Of a stretch of 64,000 bases of DNA, positions 34,189 to 42,565 are shown one piece after another. The notes below the pieces were generated by a model. The model saw nothing but the letters and a program-made list of their open reading frames with translations, did no database searches and had not been told where the DNA came from. How positions within the stretch are numbered: position 1 is the first letter of the stretch; each line of letters opens with the position of its first letter. The stretch comes from Austwickia chelonae. Its GTDB lineage: Bacteria; Actinomycetota; Actinomycetes; Actinomycetales; Dermatophilaceae. A program made the position numbers and the translations under genes. The stretch lies in assembly GCF_003391095.1 (NCBI RefSeq), contig NZ_CP031447.1, positions 3,348,001 through 3,412,000 on the forward strand, read 5' to 3'.

Positions 34189-34562
34189 GACAAGACCTCA
34201 TCTCGAAGAAAACGGCCCCCGATGAATTGAATAAAGTGGCCCACGTGAAAACCTGGCGTGGCCTGTTAGTAGATCCCCCACCCGCAGAGAGAAAAACGGT
34301 TTTTCAGGGCAGCAGAATGTTCCCCTCAGAGCCCTGGAAGCGGGTATGCAAAAACACTATTCCGCCAGAACCAGCCTTGTCATCAGCCGTTTTCAAGACG
34401 TGATCGATAGGTCACATACCGTGATCGACGATTTCTTGTCGCTATTGATCCGTGATCATATCGCCATCAGAAAAAATATTCACCGGACCATGCGATGACT
34501 TTTCGATGAAAAATATAGGAAGATCGTTCCTTCAGGGCTGGAGGACATCTATCCCCTGCAGC
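34189..34562. promoter_or_regulatory. AT-rich intergenic region with palindrome and CGTGATC repeats
   Basis: 374 bases without a gene. A perfect 7-bp-arm palindrome GAAAAACGGTTTTTC lies at 34291-34305. CGTGATC recurs at 34399, 34420 and 34451 in the same orientation (spacing 21 and 31). These may be regulator sites for the secreted protein gene, which starts at 34188. The rest holds nothing I can name. Confidence 0.4.
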
Positions 34563-35228
34563 TCAGTCGACGCCGGACCCGCCACGCAGCCCAGCCTGGG
34601 GTGCATCCCGGCCGTCCCGGGCGTCCAAGCCCTGGAAGACCATGGCGACCAGGGCGTCCGCCACCGCATCGACATCATGGTCACCGTCCGGCCGATACCA
34701 CTCCACCAGAGAGTTCACCGTCCCGTACACGAAACGAGTGATCAGCAGGGCGTCAGCATCGCCCCGCAGCGCGCCCTCGGCCCGTGCAGCCTCGACCAGC
34801 GCCGCGAACCTCAGGTCGAACCGACGGCGTCGCTCCAGAGCGTCCCGCTCGACCTCGGTGTTCCCCCGAACCCGGAGCAGCAAGGTCACATAGGGAAGTT
34901 CGTCGTGCAGGACGTGGACTGCGCGACGCACCACTGCTTCGAGCCGTTCCCGGGCCGTCCCGGAGGTGGAGACCTCTTCCTCGAAGGCTGTTTCCAAAGA
35001 GCACAGGGCCCGGTCGCAGGCTCGTTGCAGCAGATCCTCCTTGCTGCTCACGTGGTAATAGATCCCTGCTTTGGAGATGCCGAGATTTTCTGCGAGCACC
35101 CCCATCGAGGTGCCTTCGTACCCGTGCCGGTTGAAGACTTCTACAGCGACGGCGAGGATCGACTCACCGTCGTAGCCAGGACGTTTGCGTCGCTCACCCA
35201 GGGTGCCGGGTTCGGGGCTCGTGGTCAC
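34563..35228 (-). CDS. TetR-family regulator, probable PaaR
   Basis: A 221-residue TetR/AcrR protein. The N-terminal HTH reads ILAVAVEVFNRHGYEGTSMG and LGISKAGIYYHVSSKEDLL. The C-terminal ligand domain is helical (FVYGTVNSLVEWYRPDG). The GTG at 35228 is used with GAGGGAGA upstream. It lies 55 bases after paaK on the same strand. In actinobacteria a TetR-type PaaR represses paa genes and responds to phenylacetyl-CoA, and the palindrome before paaA is a plausible target; this link is inference. Confidence 0.85.
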   Translation of the reverse strand: MTTSPEPGTLGERRKRPGYDGESILAVAVEVFNRHGYEGTSMGVLAENLGISKAGIYYHVSSKEDLLQRACDRALCSLETAFEEEVSTSGTARERLEAVVRRAVHVLHDELPYVTLLLRVRGNTEVERDALERRRRFDLRFAALVEAARAEGALRGDADALLITRFVYGTVNSLVEWYRPDGDHDVDAVADALVAMVFQGLDARDGRDAPQAGLRGGSGVD

Positions 35229-35283
35229 CGGTTCATTCTCCCTCGCGCATTCCGACAGGTGGACGGGGGTGTCCGGTGCGCTG

Positions 35284-36645
35284 TCAGTCGCCGGACAGGT
35301 TTCGGTTGTCGTAGATCCGACGGAGTTTGCCCATCGAGCGGGGCAGCGTGCCGGGGTCGGCGACGGCGATGCGGGCGGACGAGCCAATCCGTGACTTGAC
35401 CAGATGTTGCAGTTCTTTCGCCGCAGAAGTGGCTTCATCATCAGACGCTTCGGGCCGACGTTCGATGTGGATGGTGAGTTCGTCCATCCGGTGGGGTCTG
35501 GTCAGCTCAAGTTGGAAGTGAGGTGACAGCGCGGAGAGGGTGAGGGCGATCTCCTCGATCTGCGTGGGGAAGAGGTTCACGCCGCGCAGGATGATCATGT
35601 CGTCGCTGCGGCCGGTGAGTCGGCCCATCCGGCGGTGGCCGGGGCGGGCGGTACCGGGCAATAGGCGGGTCAGGTCATGGGTGCGGTAGCGGATCACGGG
35701 CATCGCGACCTTGGTCAGTGACGTGAAGACCAGTTCGCCTTCGCTGCCGTCCGGGAGCACTTTGTCGTCGGCGAAGGGGTCGATGATCTCGGGCAGGAAG
35801 TGGTCCTCCCAGAGGTGCAGGCCGTCGTGGGTCTCCGCGGATTCGCCGGCGACGCCGGGGCCCATCACTTCGGAGAGCCCGTAGATGTCGCTGGCGGTGA
35901 TGGCGAACCCGGCCTCGAGCTCGCGGCGCATCTGGCTGGTCCACGGTTCGGCGCCGAGGACGCCGACCTTCAGCGCGGTGGCGGCGGGGTCGAGGCCTTC
36001 TTTGCGCATCTGGTCCATGATCGCCAGGAGGTAGGTGGGGGTGCACATGATGGCTCGGGGTGCGAAGTCCTCGATGAGTTGGATCTGCTTCTCGGTCTGG
36101 CCTCCGCTCATGGGGACGACGGTGCAGCCGAGGCGTTCGGCGCCATAGTGCGCGCCGAGTCCACCGGTGAAGAGCCCGTATCCGTAGGAGATCTGCACGA
36201 GGTCTCCGGGTCGGACCCCGGAGAGCCGCATGCATCGAGCGACCAATCCGGCCCAGGTGCGCAGGTCGCCTTCGGTGTAGCCGACGACGGTGGGTCGGCC
36301 GGTCGTCCCGGAGCTGGCGTGGACCCGACGGACGTCGGCCATGGGGACGGCGAAGGTACCGAAAGGGTAGGCCTGGCGGAGGTCGTCCTTGTCGGTGAAA
36401 GGGAATTTCGCGAGGTCTTCGATGTGGCGCAGGTCATCGGGGTGCACGCCGACCGCGTCGTACTTGGCCTTGTACATGGGGACGTTCTCGTAGGCGTGCC
36501 GCACTGTCCAGGACAGCCGTGCGAACTGTAGTTCGCGCAGCTGATCGACGTCATAGAGCTCTTCGGGGTCAGGTCGGGTCGGGTCGAGGTGGGCGTCGGT
36601 GTCGACGAGGCGGGGTGGTGTCGGGGGCGCGATCATCGCGGTCAT
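35284..36645 (-). CDS. paaK: Phenylacetate-CoA ligase
   Basis: A 453-residue ANL-superfamily adenylating enzyme. It has VHASSGTTGRPTVVGYT (P-loop A3), the conserved SYGYGLFTGGLGAHYGAE, IYGLSEVMGPGVA and MGRLTGRSDDMIILRGVN before the C-terminal lid domain. It converts phenylacetate to phenylacetyl-CoA, the first step of the pathway completed by the other paa genes. AGGAAGG precedes ATG 36645. It is transcribed away from the CPBP gene and paaABCDE, with tetR downstream. Confidence 0.95.
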   Translation of the reverse strand: MTAMIAPPTPPRLVDTDAHLDPTRPDPEELYDVDQLRELQFARLSWTVRHAYENVPMYKAKYDAVGVHPDDLRHIEDLAKFPFTDKDDLRQAYPFGTFAVPMADVRRVHASSGTTGRPTVVGYTEGDLRTWAGLVARCMRLSGVRPGDLVQISYGYGLFTGGLGAHYGAERLGCTVVPMSGGQTEKQIQLIEDFAPRAIMCTPTYLLAIMDQMRKEGLDPAATALKVGVLGAEPWTSQMRRELEAGFAITASDIYGLSEVMGPGVAGESAETHDGLHLWEDHFLPEIIDPFADDKVLPDGSEGELVFTSLTKVAMPVIRYRTHDLTRLLPGTARPGHRRMGRLTGRSDDMIILRGVNLFPTQIEEIALTLSALSPHFQLELTRPHRMDELTIHIERRPEASDDEATSAAKELQHLVKSRIGSSARIAVADPGTLPRSMGKLRRIYDNRNLSGD

Positions 36646-36921
36646 CGTCGACCTTCCTGGGGTATGGGCGCCGATGGTGAGCGGCGGACATGGGCGGCTC
36701 CGGCTGCGAGGCCCACGTCTTTCACAGCCGACCGGACTACGACGGAATACCCTTGTAAAATCGGATATTTCGTCAGCACACCGGATGTGCTGTCCCGTGT
36801 CCAATGCCCTCGCACCCAGAGGCGTTCGACGGCGGGTCGGCGCGTCCGACGGCCTGGGCCTGCGCGCCCAGCGCAGCGTGTCGTCGCCGAACGCCTTTAC
36901 CTCGTTTATAAACTCCGCTGC
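36646..36921. promoter_or_regulatory. Divergent region between paaK and CPBP gene
   Basis: 276 bases between divergent starts. A -10-like TATAAA at 36907-36912 ends 9 bases before the CPBP ATG, and that gene lacks a ribosome site, so its mRNA may be nearly leaderless. No copy of the TGACCGATCGGTCA palindrome is present here. Confidence 0.4.
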
Positions 36922-37590
36922 ATGCGATGGGTCGAACGTCCGTACGACGAACGGTTCACCCGCTGGTCGGCTGTGTGGTCGACGGTGTGGGTGGTCAGCG
37001 CACTGGCGATGTGGTTCAAGGTCATCCCCGGGTTCCCCGGTGGCCTCTTGCTGATCCTGTTGTTCTGGCGCCCTCTGCTGGACAGCGTGCGGGGCGCGGC
37101 GAGCCGGATACGGCCGACGGTGCGGGCGACCCTGACGACTTTCCTGATCGCGCTGACCGCCGGCGTCCTCATGCAGTCATTCGTGGATCCGCTGTTGGCG
37201 TCCCTTTTCGGCATCGACCGGCTGTCCTCGGCGAATACGCAGTGGGCGACGAATTTCCTGAAGGACGCGCCCGTGCTGGCAACGGTCCTCTTCGTGGTGC
37301 TCGGCCCGCTCGGTGAGGAGCTGAGCTACCGGTACGGGCTCTTCCGGCTGATCAGCAGATTCAGCGTGATCGCGGGCCATCTGGTGACCGCGCTGGTCTT
37401 CGCCCTGCAGCATGTGGTGGTCGGCTGGCTGAGCGGCGCCCCCGAACAGTTGCTCCTGATGCCAGGACATGCCGTGACCTCGGCGATCTGGACGGTCGCT
37501 TATCGACGTACCGGGAATCTGATGGTCTGTTTCGGCTCCCATCTGCTGTTGAACGCGCTGGGCGTCACGTTCATGTTCCTGAACGGGTGA
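36922..37590 (+). CDS. CPBP-family intramembrane metalloprotease (second copy)
   Basis: A 222-residue membrane protein with about six hydrophobic segments. It has GEELSYRYGLFRL (the EExxxR motif, near residue 135), FALQHVVVG and a late SHLLLNALG, giving the Glu and His metal ligands. Substrate unknown. It is inserted between paaK and paaA but has no evident link to phenylacetate. The open frame extends well upstream, but the ATG at 36922 starts the first hydrophobic-domain protein and follows a -10-like box. Confidence 0.82.
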   Translation: MRWVERPYDERFTRWSAVWSTVWVVSALAMWFKVIPGFPGGLLLILLFWRPLLDSVRGAASRIRPTVRATLTTFLIALTAGVLMQSFVDPLLASLFGIDRLSSANTQWATNFLKDAPVLATVLFVVLGPLGEELSYRYGLFRLISRFSVIAGHLVTALVFALQHVVVGWLSGAPEQLLLMPGHAVTSAIWTVAYRRTGNLMVCFGSHLLLNALGVTFMFLNG

Positions 37591-37744
37591 TTCCGCAGGT
37601 TCCGCGATGCGGGCCGCGGCGACGGATGGCCGTGGCACGACAGTGGGCTTCGTCGTCTACCGTCCACCGATGGCTCCGTCCGTCCGACACACCACCTGGC
37701 CGGTCTTCCTTGTCATCGTCCAAGGGCGCCTTTAGCGTCCGGAG

Positions 37745-37758
37745 TGACCGATCGGTCA
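37745..37758. promoter_or_regulatory. TetR-type operator upstream of paaA
   Basis: TGACCGATCGGTCA is a perfect 14-bp palindrome, 82 bases before the paaA ATG. Its core ACCG..CGGT is typical of TetR-family sites, and the probable PaaR is encoded nearby, so it is the best candidate for control of paaABCDE. It overlaps an in-frame GTG at 37744, which argues against that upstream start. Confidence 0.7.
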
Positions 37759-37839
37759 GTCATCGCAGCCGGCACTCGTCCGGCTCCCGTCGGGATGCGG
37801 TGGACCGGTCGTCCGACCGCCGACCCCGAGGTGACCGCA

Positions 37840-38871
37840 ATGACGCACACCCCGCACCCGACCATGCCCGGCTCACCATCCGACCGAGACCGGTTCCCCG
37901 GAGAGAGTGGTCCGGAGCTGGAAGTCTCTGCCGAGCAAGCAGCTTTCGACCGGTTGATCGCCGAGGACTCCCGCATCGAGCCCCGCGACTGGATGCCAGA
38001 GGCCTACCGCCGGACGCTGGTGCGGCAGATCAGCCAGCATGCACATTCGGAGATCATCGGCATGCAACCCGAGGCGAACTGGATCACGCGGGCGCCGAGT
38101 CTGCGCCGCAAGGCGATCCTCATCGCGAAGGTGCAGGACGAAGCAGGCCACGGTCTCTACCTGTACAGCGCGGCCGAGACCTTGGGCACGCCGCGGGCGA
38201 CCTTGGTGCAGCAGCTGCTGGAGGGCAAGGCGAAATACTCGTCGATCTTCAACTACCCCACGAAGACCTGGGCCGATGTCGGCGCGATCGGCTGGCTGGT
38301 CGACGGTGCGGCGATCTGCAACCAGGTTCCCCTGTGCCGGTGCAGTTACGGCCCGTACGGGCGGGCGATGGTCCGGGTGTGCAAGGAGGAGAGCTTCCAT
38401 CAGCGGCAGGGGTGGGAGATCCTCCATGCGCTCTCCCACGGCACACCGGAACAGAAGGAGATGGCGCAGGACGCGGTGAACCGTTTCTACGGTCCTGCCT
38501 TGCAGATGTTCGGCCCGCCGGATGCTGATTCGCCGAACAGCCGTCAGTCGATGGACTGGCGGATCAAACGGTTCAGCAATGACGAGTTGCGGCAACGTTT
38601 CGTCGACATGATGGTGCCGCAGGCCGAGGCCCTGGGGCTGACGCTGCCCGACCCCGACCTGAGATGGAACGATGCCCGGGGGCATTACGACTACGGCGAG
38701 TTGGACTGGTCTGAGTTCAAGTCGGTGCTGGCGGGGAACGGGCCGTGCAATCAGCAACGGATGGAGCGGCGCCGCCAGGCCCATGCGGAGGGCACATGGG
38801 TACGTGAGGCCGCCGCAGCCTATGCGCAACGCACGGCGGGTGCGACGGAGACGGCGGTGAAGGGCGCGTGA
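37840..38871 (+). CDS. paaA: Phenylacetyl-CoA 1,2-epoxidase subunit PaaA (catalytic)
   Basis: A 343-residue diiron oxygenase subunit. Metal-ligand motifs are visible: [29 protein letters not shown] and [14 protein letters not shown]. PaaA forms the active core with PaaC and epoxidises phenylacetyl-CoA using electrons from PaaE. GAGGTGA precedes ATG 37840. First gene of paaABCDE, all with overlapping or abutting ends. The operator at 37745 precedes it. Confidence 0.95.
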   Translation: MTHTPHPTMPGSPSDRDRFPGESGPELEVSAEQAAFDRLIAEDSRIEPRDWMPEAYRRTLVRQISQHAHSEIIGMQPEANWITRAPSLRRKAILIAKVQDEAGHGLYLYSAAETLGTPRATLVQQLLEGKAKYSSIFNYPTKTWADVGAIGWLVDGAAICNQVPLCRCSYGPYGRAMVRVCKEESFHQRQGWEILHALSHGTPEQKEMAQDAVNRFYGPALQMFGPPDADSPNSRQSMDWRIKRFSNDELRQRFVDMMVPQAEALGLTLPDPDLRWNDARGHYDYGELDWSEFKSVLAGNGPCNQQRMERRRQAHAEGTWVREAAAAYAQRTAGATETAVKGA

Positions 38872-38873
38872 GC

Positions 38874-39194
38874 ATGGGAGATATCGACCGCGGAGAAGAC
38901 CTCGACGGAACGGGCGACGACTGGCCGTTGTGGGAGGTCTTCGTCCGCTCCAGCCGGGGATTGTCACATGTGCATGCTGGGTCGTTGCATGCCCCGGACG
39001 CGGCGATGGCGGTGCGTAATGCCCGCGATCTGTACACCCGACGCAATGAGGGAGTCTCGGTGTGGGTGGTTCCGGCGGAGGCGATCACCACCTCTGATCC
39101 GGACCACAAAGGCGCTTTCTTCGAGTCGCCCCAGGGCAAGTCCTACCGGCATGCCACTTACTACACCCTCTCAGAGGGGGTGAAGAACCTTTGA
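38874..39194 (+). CDS. paaB: Phenylacetyl-CoA epoxidase subunit PaaB
   Basis: A 106-residue small subunit bridging PaaAC heterodimers. It has WPLWEVFVRSSRGLSHVHAG, HAPDAAMAVRNARDLYTRR and VWVVPAEAITTSDPDH, the recognised PaaB pattern. ATG 38874 has AAGGG at 9 bases. A GTG at 38868 overlapping the paaA stop is an alternative. The paaC start overlaps its stop. Confidence 0.95.
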   Translation: MGDIDRGEDLDGTGDDWPLWEVFVRSSRGLSHVHAGSLHAPDAAMAVRNARDLYTRRNEGVSVWVVPAEAITTSDPDHKGAFFESPQGKSYRHATYYTLSEGVKNL

Positions 39195-40042
39195 GCGCAG
39201 GAGGTTTCGCATCTGCAACGAAAATCGGGGTCGGGGTGGCACTCACCCCCGAAGAGATCGCGGGCCGGCTCGAGAACGGCCCGACCCCCGACGAGGCCGT
39301 GGCCCGATATGCGCTCCGGCTGGGCGATGACGCGCTGATCCTGTCGCAGCGCCTGTCGTGGTGGGTGACTCGTGCTCCGGAGATGGAGGAGGACATCGCC
39401 CTGGCCAATATCGCCCTCGACCTGCTCGGACACGCCAGGAGCCTGCTCACCTACGCAGGGAGTACCTGGGGTCGTACCGAGGACGACCTGGCCTTCTTCC
39501 GGGACGAGGACGAATTCGTCTGCGTACACCTCGTCGAGGTGGAGAACGGTGATTTCGGGCAGACCATTGCCCGACAGATCCTTGTCAGTCTCTATCAACT
39601 CGGTATGTACGAAGCCCTGCGAGGCAGCCGTGACGCGATGCTCTCAGCCATCGCCGCGAAGGCTCACAAAGAAGTCGAGTACCACGTCGATCACGCCTGG
39701 CAGTGGGTGCTGCGCCTGGGGCTGGGCACGGAGGAGAGCCACCGGCGGATACAGCACGGCTTGGAGGTCGTCTGGCCGTATGTCGAGGAATTGTTCGCCG
39801 ACGACGAGCTGATCGACCAGCTCAAGGATGTCGACGAAGGTGGAGTCGCGGTACGGCCGAGTTCGCTGCGGGTGGACTTCGACCGACGGCTGGGTCGGCT
39901 GTTGTCGGAGGCCGGTCTGACGATGCCTGAAGTTCCGGCAGCACGCACCGGCGGTCGGCAGGGCCTGCACCGGGAGGCTTTCGGTCCGTTGCTGGCCGAG
40001 ATGCAGGTCCTGGCGCGCCGCCACCCTGGGGCGTCGTGGTGA
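39191..40042 (+). CDS. paaC: Phenylacetyl-CoA epoxidase subunit PaaC (structural)
   Basis: A 283-residue ferritin-like subunit. RLGDDALILSQRLSWWV, APEMEEDIALANIALDLLG and AHKEVEYHVDHAWQWVLRLG mark the family. It supports PaaA but lacks a full metal site in characterised systems. The TTG at 39191 overlaps the paaB stop; a downstream GTG near 39236 is possible, so the N terminus is less certain. Confidence 0.93.
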   Translation: MSAGGFASATKIGVGVALTPEEIAGRLENGPTPDEAVARYALRLGDDALILSQRLSWWVTRAPEMEEDIALANIALDLLGHARSLLTYAGSTWGRTEDDLAFFRDEDEFVCVHLVEVENGDFGQTIARQILVSLYQLGMYEALRGSRDAMLSAIAAKAHKEVEYHVDHAWQWVLRLGLGTEESHRRIQHGLEVVWPYVEELFADDELIDQLKDVDEGGVAVRPSSLRVDFDRRLGRLLSEAGLTMPEVPAARTGGRQGLHREAFGPLLAEMQVLARRHPGASW

Positions 40043-40623
40043 TCTCGGTGGCGGGCGACGAGGACCAGTCGGCGCGATCTTCCCCGGCGGGGTCCCGACC
40101 ATCCGATCCGGAGTCGGCACGAGCCTGGGATGTTGCGGCAGCAGTATGCGATCCGGAGATTCCGGTGTTGTCCGTGGCGGATCTGGGGGTACTACGTACG
40201 GTGCGGGTGGTGACCGCCTCCGACCCGTGGGGTGCTTCGCGCCGGGTCGTCGAGGTCGAGATCACTCCGACCTATTCGGGGTGTCCGGCGATGGAGGTCT
40301 TCCGCTCCGATATCGCGGTGGCGCTCATGTCTGCCGGCTATGACGAAGCACATGTCGACATCGTCCTGTCCCCGGCGTGGACGACCGATTGGATGACGGA
40401 CGAGGGCCGGGCGAAGCTCCTGGCCTACGGCATCGCACCCCCTGTCGGTCCGGCCTGTGGCCAGGAACCCGGTCGGCCGAGACCCACTCGCAGTGCAGTG
40501 GTCTGCCCTCGATGTTCGTCGACGAACACCCGCGAGCTGTCACGCTTTGCCTCGACCTCGTGCAAGTCGCTCCACCGATGCGACGACTGTCTTGAGCCCT
40601 TCGACTGTTTCAAGGTGTTGTAG
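40039..40623 (+). CDS. paaD: Phenylacetate degradation protein PaaD (MIP18-like plus zinc-ribbon)
   Basis: A 194-residue protein. The N-terminal DUF59 domain (AAAVCDPEIPVLSVADLGVL, TPTYSGCPAMEVF) is related to Fe-S assembly factors. The C-terminal zinc-ribbon holds CPRC and CDDC pairs. PaaD is thought to help maturation of the epoxidase complex. GTG 40039 overlaps the paaC stop by 4 bases; GTG 40036 is equally possible. paaE follows with no gap. Confidence 0.92.
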   Translation: MISVAGDEDQSARSSPAGSRPSDPESARAWDVAAAVCDPEIPVLSVADLGVLRTVRVVTASDPWGASRRVVEVEITPTYSGCPAMEVFRSDIAVALMSAGYDEAHVDIVLSPAWTTDWMTDEGRAKLLAYGIAPPVGPACGQEPGRPRPTRSAVVCPRCSSTNTRELSRFASTSCKSLHRCDDCLEPFDCFKVL

Positions 40624-41784
40624 ATGTCCGATCAGACTGGGGTGGCGGCCCGGCGCCGCGCTCATTTCCACCCGCTGGCCGTGGCCGGTCTGCGCCGGCT
40701 GACTGAGGATGCGGTGGAGGTGACGCTCACCGTCCCGGAAGAGCTGGCCGGACGGTTCAACTACACGTCGGGGCAGTACGTCGCGATGAGTGCGACGATC
40801 GACGGCCGGGAGGTGCGTCGAAGCTACTCCCTGTGCGCTGAGCCGGCACCCGGGCTGATCCGGGTGGCGATCAAAGCGGCCCGAGGCGGGGTCTTCTCGA
40901 CGTGGGCGAACGAACGGCTGCAGGTGGGGGACGTCCTGGAGGTGATGGCGCCGATGGGGGCCTTCGTCAGCCAGCACGCCCTGACCGAGCTGAACGACCC
41001 GCAGGCGGTGGCCGAGCGGGTGTCGACCGGAGGGACCGAACGGTTCGCAGCAGTGGCCGCAGGGTCGGGAATCACCCCGGTCATCGCGATCGCGCGGAGC
41101 ATCCTGGCCTCGAACCCGCGGGCGATCTTCGAATTGGTCTTCGCGAATCGCACGGCCAATGACGTGATGTTCGTGGAGGAGCTGGCCGATCTGAAGGATC
41201 GCTATCCGGCGCGGTTCGCGGTACATCATGTGTTGTCACGTGAGCAGCGACAGAGCCCCTTGCATTCGGGGCGGATCGATGACGAGAAGATCCGGTTGAT
41301 CTTCGACCGGGTGTTCCGCGCGGAGAAAGCGGACGAGTTCTTCCTGTGCGGCCCGTTCGAGCTGGTCCAGATGGTGCGAGCCGAGTTGTCACGCCGCGGG
41401 GTTCCCGAGGAGAGGGTCCGTTACGAGCTCTTCTCCTCAGGCCGGCCGGCCGAGGCGCGTGCAGAGGTGGGCGCGCCGGTGGCTGCGGATCCTCATGGGG
41501 AGGATTACACGATCTCCTTCACCCTCGACGGGCTGACCGGCGAGGTGGAGTCGCCGCGCAGCGCACGTGAGTCGGTGTTGAATGCGGCCTTGCGGGTGCG
41601 TGGCGATGTGCCTTTCGCCTGTGCAGGTGGGGTGTGCGGAACGTGCCGGGCGAAGGTGTTGGAGGGCGAGTTGTCGATGGACGAGAACTACGCCTTGGAG
41701 GCGGACGAGGTCGCGCAGGGATATGTGCTGACCTGCCAGGCCCGCCCGATCTCCGACCGGGTGTCGGTGACCTTCGACGCCTGA
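40624..41784 (+). CDS. paaE: Phenylacetyl-CoA epoxidase reductase PaaE
   Basis: A 386-residue electron-transfer protein. The FAD domain has RRSYSLCAEP and the NAD domain AAGSGITPVIAIARS and FFLCGPFELV. The C-terminal plant-type [2Fe-2S] domain has CAGGVCGTCRAK and a later TCQA Cys, giving all four cluster ligands. It passes electrons from NADPH to PaaA. Its ATG follows the paaD TAG directly. Last gene of the operon. Confidence 0.95.
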   Translation: MSDQTGVAARRRAHFHPLAVAGLRRLTEDAVEVTLTVPEELAGRFNYTSGQYVAMSATIDGREVRRSYSLCAEPAPGLIRVAIKAARGGVFSTWANERLQVGDVLEVMAPMGAFVSQHALTELNDPQAVAERVSTGGTERFAAVAAGSGITPVIAIARSILASNPRAIFELVFANRTANDVMFVEELADLKDRYPARFAVHHVLSREQRQSPLHSGRIDDEKIRLIFDRVFRAEKADEFFLCGPFELVQMVRAELSRRGVPEERVRYELFSSGRPAEARAEVGAPVAADPHGEDYTISFTLDGLTGEVESPRSARESVLNAALRVRGDVPFACAGGVCGTCRAKVLEGELSMDENYALEADEVAQGYVLTCQARPISDRVSVTFDA

Positions 41785-41824
41785 TCCGGGCGGGCCTGGT
41801 GCCGTCTCTGCGGGGGACGACAGA

Positions 41825-42514
41825 TCAGTCCCGGTAGGGCACCTCGTCCTGGACGTCCTCCTCGGGGTTCTCCCCTCGGATGTCGGGGTCTTCGGCGAGG
41901 AGGCTGTAGAGCTGTCGGCGTGATTCTTCGAGCAGTTCACGAGCTGCTCGGTTGACGTGGGGGTCGGCGGTGCCGGAGACCGATCGGACGGCCAGGGCGA
42001 GCTGCCCGAAGGCCATCCACAGTTCGGTGTTCCCGCTAGGTGTCTTTTCGGAGCCTGGCTGTTCGCCGGGTGCTGGTTGTTCCCAGGGCCGGGCGCGGGG
42101 TCCGAGCTCGCTGACATGGGAGCGCCCGGCCTCGGTCAGGGTGTACATCTTTCCGGTGCCTTCGGCCTGAGCGATGAGTTCTTCGTCCTCGAGCTGGGAA
42201 AGTGCGGGGTAGATGGCGCCTGGGCTGGGCCGCCAGCGTCCGTCGGTGCGCTCTTCGAGGGTGCGGATGATCTGGTAGCCGTTGAGGTCGTCTTCGGCGA
42301 GGAGCCCGAGAACAGCCAGACGGATGTCGCCGCGGCGAGCTCGTCCCCCTCGATGTCCAGGGCGCGGACCGGCATGTCCTCTCGCCCCCCGTCCGGGCGT
42401 GCCTGGCTGCCCGAGGTTTCCGAGGAGACTGGCGATGGCTCGGTATTCAGGCCCGAAGGCTTCCCAGGGGTGACGCGGTGGCTGGTGACGGGTGTGGTCG
42501 TCGTGGGGGTGCAT
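41825..42514 (-). CDS. PadR-family transcriptional regulator
   Basis: A 229-residue regulator. The PadR winged helix is clear: IRLAVLGLLAEDDLNGYQI, RPSPGAIYPALSQLEDEELI and GTGKMYTLTEAGR. The N-terminal 60 residues are His/Pro/Gly-rich, as in actinobacterial PadR proteins. The tail is acidic. AAAGGA precedes the ATG by 7 bases. A near-perfect palindrome lies 59-78 bases upstream, suggesting autoregulation. Its end is convergent with paaE across 40 bases. Confidence 0.88.
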   Translation of the reverse strand: MHPHDDHTRHQPPRHPWEAFGPEYRAIASLLGNLGQPGTPGRGARGHAGPRPGHRGGRARRGDIRLAVLGLLAEDDLNGYQIIRTLEERTDGRWRPSPGAIYPALSQLEDEELIAQAEGTGKMYTLTEAGRSHVSELGPRARPWEQPAPGEQPGSEKTPSGNTELWMAFGQLALAVRSVSGTADPHVNRAARELLEESRRQLYSLLAEDPDIRGENPEEDVQDEVPYRD

Positions 42515-42565
42515 GGTGCGTCCTTTCCCAGAGGCGGTTGCCCTGCCCCTCCATCATGCGACGAG

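Noticed and set aside
37744-37839. Upstream GTG start for paaA
   Set aside because: It lies in the palindromic operator and the added residues are not PaaA-like; ATG 37840 has GAGGTGA.
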